Shown here one piece after another: positions 46,519-57,362 of a DNA stretch of 64,000 nt. This DNA is from Nemertoderma westbladi. Taxonomy: Eukaryota; Xenacoelomorpha; Nemertodermatida; Nemertodermatidae. Position 1 is the stretch's first letter. Each line of letters starts with the position of its first letter. The notes below the pieces were generated by a model, which saw nothing but the letters and a program-made list of their open reading frames with translations, was not told the origin of the DNA and searched no databases. The DNA lies in NCBI GenBank assembly GCA_032718475.1, contig JAUCBJ010000530.1, forward strand, positions 35,991-99,990, given 5' to 3'. The position numbers and the translations under genes were made by a program.

Positions 46519-49500
46519 ATGGATAATAATGACAATCGAACTCCTGCGAAAGTTGGTAATTCGATACCCCCAGCATTTCCAGGAAAGAACAAATATGTGG
46601 AATGGTGCCGGCTGCTTAAAAAGTGGGGACGAATCACTAAAATTCGGAAATGCGATCAAGCATCCACTGTCATACTTAGTCTTCCTGAGGGTGATGCACG
46701 TACACTCGCATTAGCTGTTGATGATGCGGAATTGGATATTAACGACGGATTACAACGCTTGATAACAGAATGGGATAGAGCGTTCATGAAGGATGAAAAA
46801 ACGCGTGGTTATGTACAATGGCAAGAATTGAAGAACTTTAAGAAAAAAGAGATAATTTCATACCAGGAGTACTGTGCCCAATTTAGTCGTGTGCGTGCAG
46901 AAGCAAAAACATTTAAAGTTGAAGTCAGTGAAACAACGTTTGCTTTTATGATGCTGGATGGGGCAAGTCTCAACAAAGAACAGCGAATGCTTATTCTTTC
47001 AGTTGCACTAGCAAGTGCTGGTGCAAATGGTCAGTTGAGTTACACTCATATAGAAGCTGCATTGCGTCGGTTAAATGCAGGTAACGATGCAGCAAATGAC
47101 ATTACAACACCATCGAATGATGAAAATGCTTTGGAAGCGAGTTCAACTGATTTCACTAGTACAAATGAAGTTCCAGATGAACTACCTGTGAATTTAAATG
47201 ATTTGTCTGTGGCTGAAAAAGACGAAATTTTAGAAGTTGCATTTGCTACATGGAATAAGAATAAGAGAGAAACGAATTATTCCAATTTTTCCAAAATTCA
47301 CAGAGGTAATTATACTGGATGGAGGAGAAATTCAAATACATTTTCACCTCATTTCACTCATAATACAGGTTCACCCAGGTTTAATCCAAAATATATTCAG
47401 TCAGGCGAGGTGCTCAAGTGTCATCGTTGTCAGAGTCGATTCCATTTAGTTCGTGACTGCCCTTCACAAGGACAGTCAAAGACTTACCAAGGTACTAATT
47501 ATACATCACATGACGAACAGACGGTGGGTCAAATTTTCTCTAGTGAAGCTGAAGATATTTTTGAGATAGGTGTGGATGTTGCTGATTCGTACTCAGAATA
47601 TGGAATTTTGGATTCCGCTGCTACAAAAACGGTCTGTGGTGAACAGTGGTTCAATCAATTTAGAGATATTTTATACGAAAAGGCTGGTTTAAAACCTCAA
47701 ATAAATGTGGCAAGTACATTTTATAATTTCGGTAATGTTGGAAAACGTAAAGCAATGTTTAATGCAATCGTTTCTGTTTTCATAAATGGTGTTCAATATC
47801 AAATGGTTGTTGATATTGTTCGGGGGAATACGCCACTTTTGATCAGTCGAAGTAGTTTGGAAAGACTTGGCATTACCATAAACTTCAAGTCAAACTCTGC
47901 AACTATGGAGGGTAAGTCGCTGAAGCTTAAAAGCTGCCCGCGTGGTCATCTTTTGGTACACCTCATGGATGTGAAAGCGAGAGATATGGGTGATCAGAAT
48001 AATAATAATAATATAGTCGACATTGAAACTGTATTTCTGACTTTAACTGATTTCAGAAGTAATCCCTCTAAGGTCGCAGATAAACTTCATCGTGCTTATG
48101 GGCATCCATCTTCCAACAAACTGATACAAACTATAAAACCAGTGATGCAGAAGGAATCAATGTCAATTGATGAGCAAGAACTATTAAAAGCTGCAATTGA
48201 GAAACTATCTAAATCATGTGACGTGTGTGATAAAAATTCTAAACCTGTTTCTGCTCCACGTGTCGCCATGACACCGTCAACACGATTTAATGAAAGTGTG
48301 GCACTCGATTTGACAGAGTGGAAGCGAAATAGCAAGACTTATATTATAATGCATATGATTGATCAGGCCACACGATATTCTGGTGCTTCATTTGTTACCT
48401 CTAAAGATGATGATGTCATAATTTCAGCTATTTCACATTGTTGGATTAAAATATTTGGACCACCAAAAAATATTTATTCAGATAATGGTGGTGAGTTTAC
48501 CAGCAAGCGACTTTATGCATTCTATGAACAGTTTGGAATTAATGTGAGTGGGACTGCGGCATATTCTCCTTTCAGTAATGGTCGCTGTGAAAGGCACAAT
48601 GCATTATTAAAGGTTACCATGTCCAAGATTGCTGACGATGAACGCAATATTTCACTATCATCATCAGTCATTTTAGATTTTGCGTTATTTGCAAAGAACT
48701 CACTTATGGATTCAGGAGGTTTCTCTCCTTCACAGAGAGTATTTGGCTGCAATCCACAAATACCAAATATCATAGATGCCGAATTACCAGCGCTAACTGA
48801 GTCGAATGATAAGCAAATACGTGATTTACTGAACTGTTTACATGAAACCAGACAGTCGTATATTGCTGGAGATTCTTCAGAAAGAATTAAAACAGCACTT
48901 CGTCGAAGAGTTCCATCACCTCCTCCTGTTGTCAAGAATGGTGATAGTGTGTATTATTGGCGTGATGTTGCTGGTATTGAGACTGGATGGAAAGGACCAG
49001 GAAATGTTTTGGGTAGAGAAGGATCAGTCGTTCTTGTGCAACATGGTTCCCGTGTTATTCGTGTTCATCCAATTCACATTAGATTAAACAAGACGAAACA
49101 GCAGAATAATGCTAAAGAATACGAATCAGATGATGAGGATGATTTGGAATTTCTTAAAGATGTAATCAGTGTACCAAGTGGACAAGTTTCCAATGAAATT
49201 AAAATCCCTATATCCTCCAATATTGGTTTATTGCCATTAACAGATGATGTTGATTCGAATAATACAACCATAAATGGCAATGGAAACTTGGAGTTAATGT
49301 ATAAAAATACAGACAAATCATCTTCAATGGTTTCTGAACCAGATATAGTTGCTGATGTGCCTTTGTACAATAGAGCTACAATTCGCGCACTGAAACAACT
49401 TGATCAACCTTTAGAACAAACTACATTACCACCAAGGACTAAAAGGCCCCCTGAACGCTATCAGTGCAACAATATTGAAGAAATGATAGTTGCTGAAAAT

Positions 49501-51006
49501 GCTAACGGAGTTGATGGTACTCCAAATGTTAAATGTCAAAATGAGGAAGAGTTTTATCACTCTAAACAAAAGGAGCTGCTCTCATGGAAAGAATATGATG
49601 TTGTTGAAATTGTTTCAATGGAAGAAGTTATAAATAAATCAATTCAAACTAGATGGGTTAATTCTTGGAAATCATTACCAAATGGCCAAGTTGTGGCAAA
49701 ATCTCGGCTAGTTGCTAAGGGGTTTCAAGATGGTGAGAAAGAAAATATCATATCTGAATCGCCCACTATTGACAGAGAAATTCTACAGTTGGTTCTGAGT
49801 TTACTTCCAACTATGGGTTATAAACCAACAACAATGGATGTAAAAACAGCCTTCCTTCAAGGTGAACAAATAAAACGAGATGTATTTCTACACCCACCCC
49901 CAGAAGTCAGTTTACCAGCTAACACCTGTTGGAAGCTAAAGAAGACAGTATATGGATTAGTCGATGCATCTCGTAATTGGTATAATCATGTCGACCATGT
50001 AGTAAGAGAGGCAGGTATGTTTCGTAGCAAGGTGGATCCAGCATTGTATTTTATGCACAGAGGTGAAAAACTCGAGGGTCTATTGCTTGTTCACGTTGAT
50101 GATTTCTTGTACGCTGGATCAGATTGGTTCAAGATAAATATTATGTCAAAGATTCAAAGCAAATTTACCATTGGAAAAATTACTGAGAATTGTTTTTCGT
50201 TTCTGGGTCTATGTATACAAACTGTTATAGATCAAGGTGATCGTTTTCTAATTGCTATTTCCCAACAGGACAAATTTACAAAGTTGTGTGATATTCAATG
50301 TTCGGCTAACAGGAATAAATCTGAGTTGCTAACAATAGAAGAAATATCATTGGTAAGATATCTTCTAGGTAGTCTACAATGGGCTGCGTCATTAACTCGC
50401 CCAGATCTTTCATTCAGTGTTTCAGCTCTACAATCAGAATTGAAGGATCCTACGGTGGAGATAATTACCAAGGTCAATAAATTGTTGCGAAAAGCCAAGG
50501 CTTTTTCACCAAATTTTATTTACCACCGTCCAATGGATACAATTAAGCCAATTGTCTACACTGATAGCAGCCATGGTAATCTGCAAGATGGAGGTTCTCA
50601 AAGTGGCGCTGTCATAGTATTAGAAGATGAAAAAGGAAAATTAATCAATGTTGTGAACTGGCGATCTCATCGAATACGTCGTATTGCTAGATCAACATTT
50701 GCCGCCGAAACATTGGCATCAGCAGCTACTATGGATCTTGCACTGTATATGGATTACATTCTCAATGAATTTATGATAAAACGAAATAACTGGTCAATAC
50801 GGTCTGACTGCAAGAGTCTCGTTGATGCTGTGCATAGTTTAACGAATGCTCCATTGGAAAAACGACTCAAAATCGATCTCGCTTCACTTCGGGAGGCTAT
50901 GAAATTATATTGCATGGTTTTCGAGTATGTGCCGACAAAGATGCAATTGGCTGATGTACTAACCAAGGAGACATCTGGTTATCAACTATTGAAACTCTTA
51001 GAATGA
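46519..51006 (+). CDS. Copia Gag-Pol polyprotein
   Basis: One frame of 1495 codons. The Gag part (residues 1-280) is of UBN2 type (YVEWCRLLKKWG; YQEYCAQFSRVRAEA). The zinc knuckle CHRCQSRFHLVRDC (CX2CX4HX4C) is at about 301. The aspartic protease has LDSAATKTV at about 364. The integrase has HHCC residues around 523-572 (LHRAYGHPS; CDVCDK) and the catalytic core with D near 595, D in YSDNGGEF near 654 and E in GRCERHN near 690. RT starts with WVNSWKSLPNGQVVAKSRLV, has MDVKTAFLQGE and catalytic HVDD (LLLVHVDDFLYAG) near 1190. RNase H has YTDSSH near 1350, FAAETLA and RSDCKSL. PR-IN-RT-RH order defines Copia; the resemblance to GalEa-type elements of aquatic animals is an impression only. No frameshift separates gag and pol. 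All catalytic residues are present, so it may be active. Confidence 0.93.
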   Translation: MDNNDNRTPAKVGNSIPPAFPGKNKYVEWCRLLKKWGRITKIRKCDQASTVILSLPEGDARTLALAVDDAELDINDGLQRLITEWDRAFMKDEKTRGYVQWQELKNFKKKEIISYQEYCAQFSRVRAEAKTFKVEVSETTFAFMMLDGASLNKEQRMLILSVALASAGANGQLSYTHIEAALRRLNAGNDAANDITTPSNDENALEASSTDFTSTNEVPDELPVNLNDLSVAEKDEILEVAFATWNKNKRETNYSNFSKIHRGNYTGWRRNSNTFSPHFTHNTGSPRFNPKYIQSGEVLKCHRCQSRFHLVRDCPSQGQSKTYQGTNYTSHDEQTVGQIFSSEAEDIFEIGVDVADSYSEYGILDSAATKTVCGEQWFNQFRDILYEKAGLKPQINVASTFYNFGNVGKRKAMFNAIVSVFINGVQYQMVVDIVRGNTPLLISRSSLERLGITINFKSNSATMEGKSLKLKSCPRGHLLVHLMDVKARDMGDQNNNNNIVDIETVFLTLTDFRSNPSKVADKLHRAYGHPSSNKLIQTIKPVMQKESMSIDEQELLKAAIEKLSKSCDVCDKNSKPVSAPRVAMTPSTRFNESVALDLTEWKRNSKTYIIMHMIDQATRYSGASFVTSKDDDVIISAISHCWIKIFGPPKNIYSDNGGEFTSKRLYAFYEQFGINVSGTAAYSPFSNGRCERHNALLKVTMSKIADDERNISLSSSVILDFALFAKNSLMDSGGFSPSQRVFGCNPQIPNIIDAELPALTESNDKQIRDLLNCLHETRQSYIAGDSSERIKTALRRRVPSPPPVVKNGDSVYYWRDVAGIETGWKGPGNVLGREGSVVLVQHGSRVIRVHPIHIRLNKTKQQNNAKEYESDDEDDLEFLKDVISVPSGQVSNEIKIPISSNIGLLPLTDDVDSNNTTINGNGNLELMYKNTDKSSSMVSEPDIVADVPLYNRATIRALKQLDQPLEQTTLPPRTKRPPERYQCNNIEEMIVAENANGVDGTPNVKCQNEEEFYHSKQKELLSWKEYDVVEIVSMEEVINKSIQTRWVNSWKSLPNGQVVAKSRLVAKGFQDGEKENIISESPTIDREILQLVLSLLPTMGYKPTTMDVKTAFLQGEQIKRDVFLHPPPEVSLPANTCWKLKKTVYGLVDASRNWYNHVDHVVREAGMFRSKVDPALYFMHRGEKLEGLLLVHVDDFLYAGSDWFKINIMSKIQSKFTIGKITENCFSFLGLCIQTVIDQGDRFLIAISQQDKFTKLCDIQCSANRNKSELLTIEEISLVRYLLGSLQWAASLTRPDLSFSVSALQSELKDPTVEIITKVNKLLRKAKAFSPNFIYHRPMDTIKPIVYTDSSHGNLQDGGSQSGAVIVLEDEKGKLINVVNWRSHRIRRIARSTFAAETLASAATMDLALYMDYILNEFMIKRNNWSIRSDCKSLVDAVHSLTNAPLEKRLKIDLASLREAMKLYCMVFEYVPTKMQLADVLTKETSGYQLLKLLE

Positions 51007-51080
51007 ATTATTGTGTTTATTCTTATTAATATTTAAAAACTTTAATACACTTGTCTAGTTAAAAATAAAAATCATATGAA

Positions 51081-51242
51081 TGTCATAACTCTATGAAAAC
51101 TCTATTAGCTAGTTATGTCTACCAGCTGATAACCTTAACAGCTGTTATAGTAAGCACTATTTATGTATGTACTTTCTATGTTATCTTGTCTTTAGTTGAT
51201 TGTGTAAAAGGTTAATTGATTGTAGTTTATACCGATATTACA
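51081..51242 (+). repeat. Copia 3' LTR
   Basis: 162 bp, identical by eye to the 5' LTR. The ORF ends 75 bp upstream; the stretch between is A/T-rich and lacks an obvious G-rich polypurine tract. Confidence 0.92.
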
Positions 51243-51247
51243 ATACT

Positions 51248-52249
51248 TGATATCACATATTATACGCCCAAATCCATTGTTTATCATTTTTATTCATTCA
51301 TTTCAAACTTTTTGTTGTGTTTTATGAAATGTTTTTGAAAATATTTTGTTAGGTTGGGTATGTGAAATTTTTGAAGAAAAATTTTCACCAATTTTTTTTT
51401 CAAAAATTCAACATATATATAACTATTACTAAATATTTAATATTAAAGAAGACAAATTAGAAGTTTATCGTGCCTTGATTTCTCTATATTGTGAATATTT
51501 ACAATATAATATGTCAATAAACATAACTAACTATATATCTAGGTATTTCATAAATCAGCATATAGAATATCACAATAAGAAATAAGCACCCTAAGGACTA
51601 AAGGTGACTCACGCTGCTTTCTGACTACGGATATAACAATTTTACGTAAGGAATATCTCTTTACTTGTTCGCTCACTTCAGTTGATAATTCGGAGTACGA
51701 GCTCAAATAATGCCATATAGAGTAAAACCTTTTATTAAATATGTTAATTGTATTAACAATGCCATAATTTGTACCCCATGATGTGACTGACAATACAAGG
51801 CAAAGCTGATAATGATGGTCATCAGATGATAATATAGTCAGAGAGTTGGCAGCATGATATATGATTACTACAGAAGTCAGTACCAGTGTCATCTGTAATT
51901 TTAGCCAGTCGCCTTTGCTGTGCGCAATAGCCCAACAGTTCGCAATCAGCCATTTTAATTTCCAATTTATCTACATTATCATAACCAGTGTGTTTTAATC
52001 AGAAATCAGGAATCTCAGTAGCGATCAGTTCTATGATAGCAGAGGGCACTGTCAAAGACCTATCATCTGTTCTTGCACAGGGCTTCTAAGTTTTGGTAAC
52101 AAGACATTACTCCGAAATTATCCAATGCAATTTTTGTTAACCGTTTATCTTATATCATGGACCATTCATAGCATCCTGGTGAATGTGTGAGAACCGGTGC
52201 TGAGAGATGCACGTGGTCTGTGTAAGTGGTAAAGTGAGAGTTAAATAAT
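51248..52249. other. Intron 2, middle part; no supported gene
   Basis: AT-rich. A 114-codon minus frame at 51892-51548 has no recognisable motif and no splice context that would support it. Confidence 0.4.
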
Positions 52250-52812
52250 TGTTTGAGCATGTGGACGATTTCTGTTACCTGGAATCATGGATCTCGAAGT
52301 CAGGTGAGGACCTTCGAATACGTAATCTAATTCTACGAATTCACAAGAATGCTACGCCGGTTTCACTGTGTCAAGTACAATGCACACATCTCCAATCAGA
52401 CGCTATATAATATTGGGGGTATCTCATTGGTTCCCCCAAGGTTGAGTCTAGAACAAAGCCGCATCCGATTTGCTGGACATTGCCTTCGCCGTGGGGACCA
52501 GCCAGTGCATAATCTTGTGATCTAGAAACCCCATGGAGAAAATAATCATGGTGGACACCCCATGACTTTCGTGAGACACCTAAAGGACACTGGCCTTGAA
52601 GATGTGGATAATCTCGTGAAAGTCATGTGGGATAGGGAGTTGTGGAAGTGCAATTTTGTTGATAAGCTGGTATAGCATTCTTAATGCATGCTGCATTGGG
52701 GCATGCCAATTGTGGACTGCATGTTGGTGGCAAAAAAATATAAAAAAAAAATATTTTTTCAATGTGCAGCTTCAATGCAGCAGGCCGATTATAGTAGTAG
52801 TAGTAGTAATAG
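52250..52812 (+). pseudogene. RTE-like LINE 3' relic
   Basis: Plus-strand remnants match the fragments at 31530-32640: gcatgtggacgatttctgttacctgg (cysteine-tyrosine-leucine-gly region), tcacaagaatgctacgccgg, and cattgccttcgccgtgg..accagccagtgcataatcttgtg. It ends ggccgattatagtagtagtag. An A-rich stretch interrupts it at 52733-52755. Internally deleted and full of stops. Confidence 0.65.
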
Positions 52813-53643
52813 TAGTATAGAAGGAAAACAACTTGAGAATTCGAAGAGAACTGCCGGAACCATAGATATTAATAAGAATTAAGAAGGTTCAGAAATTGCA
52901 GAAGTGTAAGCTGCTTATTAGCCGTTGAGAGCTTAGGTCACTGACAATATACGTAGCTGCATATTATGGCAAATCTACTAGCGATTATTTACATTTCTAC
53001 CATAAAGGGATCTTCTGCAGTAATGATACAGTCTGATATATAGCGGAACAGGTGCGGAACTAATACCTGGAATACATGCCTTTCAGAGAAGGTTTTCCGT
53101 CCAGGTGACTTTCATACATACCCTTAATAAGTGATTTATTTAATCCACACAATGTGTTCCAGTTCATATTTGGTGGTCTTCAAAAGATTTCTGAATCAAG
53201 ATCTAATTATATTAGGCAGCAGAAAAGTTTTCCATATGACCAAGAAGGCCATCCACAACACCTGAACACACTCATTGTCATGACATGCTAACTAGAAACC
53301 ATGTTTACAGTCAGAATTGTAGACTTTGTAGCATTTACAAATTGACCGGCATTGGATGCTGCTTGTTCTACATAGTCTACTAAGTAGTCACCCAATATTT
53401 CAGAAATAAAACGCAGATCATCAGTAAAGTAGAGCTCCCTCAATTGTATTCAGTAAAACATATACCATTATTTAATTGTTACCTTTTTATTAATTTAATT
53501 ACACTTCAAAATAGCACAATATATACTTTATATTTATGGCATTAAAAGAAAAAATAATCTGACCCGTGATGGTAGCATGATGAGCGGGAGGGGGAGACAG
53601 GAGGAACCGATGGGATCGCGGCTTCTGAGTGATTATTACCTAC
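52813..53643. other. Intron 2, 5' part, with an RT relic
   Basis: On the minus strand at about 53450-53285 the reading ELYFTDDLRFISEILGDYL then EQAASNAGQFVNATKS resembles RT motifs C and D (catalytic F-T-D-D) of a LINE. A stop follows. The rest shows nothing coding; the exon 2 donor is at 53643. Confidence 0.45.
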
Positions 53644-53763
53644 CTGAAATGAAATATATCGATTGTTGTAATGGTGGCTGTGGGACCATAAATGCGGCTT
53701 GGATAGGAAGATTTAACACCGCGCAACTGTCTCCTCCAGGAAGTAGCACCTGAGTTACCGCAC
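53644..53763 (-). CDS. Host gene exon 2: end of leader and start of hemopexin-like repeat
   Basis: This is a 120-bp phase 1-1 exon with acceptor CTCAG at 53764 and donor GTAGGTAA at 53643. It codes 39 full codons. The stretch LNLPIQAAF followed by SIYFIS and, across the next junction, GGNVWKVD fits the hemopexin repeat pattern (a Pro-Ile-Asp/Gln-Ala-Ala-Phe strand, then Tyr-Phe-Phe-x-Gly-x-x-x-Trp). The family match is by eye and the repeat is divergent. It sits between the minisatellite intron on the 5' side and the Copia-bearing intron on the 3' side. Confidence 0.7.
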
Positions 53764-54046
53764 CTGAGAAGTTGACATAAACAATATTAAACAGTTTACC
53801 ACAGGGCGATTATGGTTCTAAGCGCACTTTACACTGAGGTGATTGTGCAGTCTTTAAAACTAATTTATTATTAAACATCATTAAACATATTAAACAATTA
53901 AATTTATTATATATTTTTTATATTTATTTTTTAATTATCATGTTCTCCAGTTGATCCTGTACTGACTTTTTAAATAGAAATAGGCCGTTTAGAGAAAACA
54001 TGGAGGTCATTCGTTGTTCCAGAAACCTTTGCTAAATCTTGATATT

Positions 54047-57000
54047 GCTGTTGAATTGAGGAAATTCCTGGCTGATTGGGGCCATTCGTGGCTGATTGGG
54101 GACATTAGTGGCTGATTGGGGAGATTCTTGGCTGATTGGGGACATTCCTGGCTGATTGGGGCCATTCGTGGCTGAATGGGGCCATTCGTGGCTGATTGGG
54201 GCCATTCGTGGCTGATTGGGGCCATTCGTGGGTGATTGGGGCCATTCATGGCTGATTGGGGCCATTCGTGGCAGATTGGAGAAATTCCTGGCTGATTGGC
54301 GAAATTCCTGGCTGATTGGGGACATTCCTGGGTGATTGGGGACATTTGAGGCTGATTGATAGATATTCCTGGCTGATTGATGGATATTCCTGGCTGATTG
54401 GGGACATTCGTGGCTGATTGGGGAAATTCCTGGCTGATTGTGGACATTCGTGGCTGATTGGGGACATTCCTGGCTGATTGTGGACATTCGTGGCTGATTG
54501 GGGACATTTCTGGCTAATTGGGGAAATTCCTGGCTGATTGGGGCCATTCATGGCTGATTGGGGACATTCCTGGCTGATTGGGGACATTCTTGGCTGATTG
54601 GGGCCATTTGTGGCTCGGCTGATTGGGGCCATTCGTAGCTGAGTGGGGACATTCCTGGCTGATTGGGGCCATTTGTGGCTCGGCTGATTGGGGCCATTCG
54701 TAGCTGAGTGGGGACATTCCTGGCTGATTGGGGCCATTCGTGGCTGAATGAGGCCATTCGTGGCTCGGCTGATTGGGGCCATTCGTGGCTGATTGGGGCC
54801 ATTCGTGGCTGATTGGTGCCATTCCTGGGTGATTGGGGAAATTCCTGGCTGATTGGGGCCATTCGTGGCTGATTGGGGACATTCGTGGCTGATTGGGGAA
54901 ATTCCTGGCTGATTGGCGCCATTTGTGGCTGATTGGGGACATTCCTGGCTGATTGGGGACATTCCTGGCTGATTGGGGCCATTCGTGGCTGATTAGGGAC
55001 ATTCCTGGCTGATTAAGGACATTCCTGGCTAATTAGGGCCATTCGTGGCTGATTGGGGACTTCACTGGCTGATTGGGGACATTCATGGCTGATTGGGGAC
55101 ATTTCTGGCTGATTGGGGCCATTTGTGGCTGATTGGGTACATTCCGGGCTGATTAGGGACATTCCTGGCTAATTGGGGCCATTCGTGGCTGATTGGGGAC
55201 ATCACTGGCTGATTGGGGACATTCCTGGCTGATTGGGGCCATTCGTGGCTGATTGGGGACATTAGTGACTGATTGGGGCCATTCGTGGCTGATTGGTGCC
55301 ATTCGTGGTTGATTGGAGCCATTCGTGGTTGATTGGGGAAATTCCTGGCTGATTGGGGCCATTTGTGGCTGATTGGGTATATTCCTGGCTGATTAGGGAC
55401 ATTCCTGGCTAATAGGGGCAATTCGTGGCTGATTGGGGATATCACTGGTTGATTGGGTAGATTCCTGGCTGATTGGGGCCATTCGTTGCTGATTGGGGAC
55501 ATTAGTGACTGATTGGGGACATTCGTGGCTGGTTGGGTCCATTCGTGGCTGATTGGGGACATTCCTGGCTGATTAGGGACATTCCTGGCTAATTGGGGCC
55601 ATTCGTGGCTGATTAGGGACATCACAGGCTGATTGGGGAAATTCCTGGCTGATTGGGGCCATTCGTGGCTGATTGGGGACATTCGTGGCTGATTAGGGAC
55701 ATTCCTGGCTAATTGGGGCCATTCGTGGCTGATTAGGGACATCACTGGCTGATTGGGGACATTCCTGGCTGATTGGGGCCATTCGTGGCTGAATGAGGCC
55801 ATTCTGATTGGGGCCATTTGTGGCTCGGCTGATTGGGGCCATTTGTGGCTCGGCTGAATTGGGGCCATTCGTGGCTGATTGGGGCCATTCGTGGCAGATT
55901 GGGGCCATTCGTGGCTGAATGGGACCATTGTGGCTCGGCTAATTGGGGACATTCGTGGCTGATTGGAGAAATTCCTGGCTGATTGGAGAAATTCCTGGCT
56001 GATTGGGGACATTCCTGGCGGATGGGGACATTTGAGGCTGATTGATGGATATTCCTGGCTGATTGATGGATATTCCTGGCTGATTGATGATATTCCTGGC
56101 TGATTAGGGACATTCGTGGCTGATTGGGGAAATTCCTGGCTGATTGGGGCCATTCGTGGCTGATTGGGGACATTTGAGGCTGATTGATGCATATTCCTGG
56201 CTGATTGTGATGGATATTCCTGGCTGATTGATGGATATTCCTGGCTGATTGGGGACATTCGTGGCTGATTGGGGAAATTCCTGGCAGATTGTGGCCATTC
56301 GTGGGTGATTGGGGACATTCCTGGCTGATTGGGTACATTCCTGGTTGATTAGGGCCATTCCCGGCTGATTGGGGACATTCCTGGCTGATTGGGGCCATTC
56401 GTGGCTGATTGGGGACATTCGTGTCTGATTGGGGCCATTCGTGGGTGATTGGGGCCATTCATGGCAGATTGGGGCCATTCGTGGCTGAATGGGACCATTG
56501 TGGCTCGGCTGATTGGGGACATTCGTGGCTGATTGGAGAAATTCCTGGCTGATTGGCGAAATTCCTGGCTGATTGGCGAAATTCCTGGCTGATTGGGGAC
56601 ATTCCTGGCTGATTGGGGCCATTTGAGGCTGATTGATGTATATTCCTGGCTGATTGGCGCCATTCGTGGCTGATTGGGGACATTCCTGGCTGATTGGGGA
56701 GATTCCTGGCTGATTGGGGCCATTCGTGGCTGATTGGGGACATTCCTAGCTGATTAAAAGGACATTCCTAGCTAATTGGGGCCATTCGTGGCTGATTGGG
56801 GAAATCACTGGCTGATTGGGGACATTCCTGGCTGATTAAAAGGACATTCCTGGCTAATTGGGGCCATTCGTGGCTGATTGGGGATATCACTGGCTGATTA
56901 GGGACATTCCTGGCTGATTGGGGACATTCCTGGCTGATTGGGGCCATTCCTGGCTGATTGGGGACATTCCTGGCTGATTAGGGAAATTCCTGGCTACTAC

Positions 57001-57362
57001 TACTAGGATCGGCATGCTGCATTGCAGCTGCATTTTTAAGAATGCTGTGCCGGCTTGTCAACAAAATTGCACCGCCACAACTACCTATCACCCATGACAT
57101 TTGCTAGATCATCCGCATCTTTAAGGCCAGTGTCCTTTAAGATGCGTCTCAAGAAAGTCATGGGCTGTCCACCATGCTTATTCCACCTGGCTGATTGGGG
57201 ACATTCCTGGCTAATTGGGGCCATTCGTGGCTGATTGGGGACATCCCTGGCTGATTGGGGACATTCCTGGCTGATTGGGGACATTCCTGGCTGATTGGGG
57301 CCATTCCTGGCTAATTGGGGCCATTCGTGGCTGATTGGGGACATTCCTGGCTGATTCGGGAC
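54047..57362. repeat. 20-bp minisatellite in intron 1
   Basis: About 150 units of the type ggctgattggggacattcct, with c/a, cct/cgt and related variants, run from 54047 to 56995 and from 57186 to 57362; a relic remains at 58770-58793. The gap is an RTE-like fragment inserted in the array. Variants with an extra cggct (ttgtggctcggctgattg) and shortened units (gctgattgatggatattcc) occur in clusters. Because the unit lacks stops on the minus strand, all three frames there are open for hundreds of codons. These are not genes. Confidence 0.92.
57000..57185 (-). mobile_element. RTE-like LINE 3' end inserted in the minisatellite
   Basis: It reads ctactactaggatcggcatg (tail in antisense), gcatttttaagaatgctgtg and the complement of the C-terminal coding part (GGQPMTFLRRILKD) up to about 57185. 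Minisatellite units resume on both sides. It is a 185-bp, heavily 5'-truncated copy. Confidence 0.75.

Larger units (their letters stand above)
46202..51247 (+). mobile_element. Full-length Copia LTR retrotransposon
   Basis: The element proper is 46207-51242 (5036 bp), with the 5-bp target duplication atact at 46202-46206 and 51243-51247. Two 162-bp LTRs read identical by eye, both TG...CA. A primer-binding site follows the left LTR and a single 1495-codon ORF is intact. Identical LTRs plus an uninterrupted ORF indicate a very recent insertion. It is antisense to the host gene and begins 62 bp upstream of the exon 3 acceptor. Confidence 0.93.

Noticed and set aside
51548-51892. 114-codon minus-strand ORF as a gene
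   Set aside because: No motif, no splice context and ordinary intron composition; probably chance.
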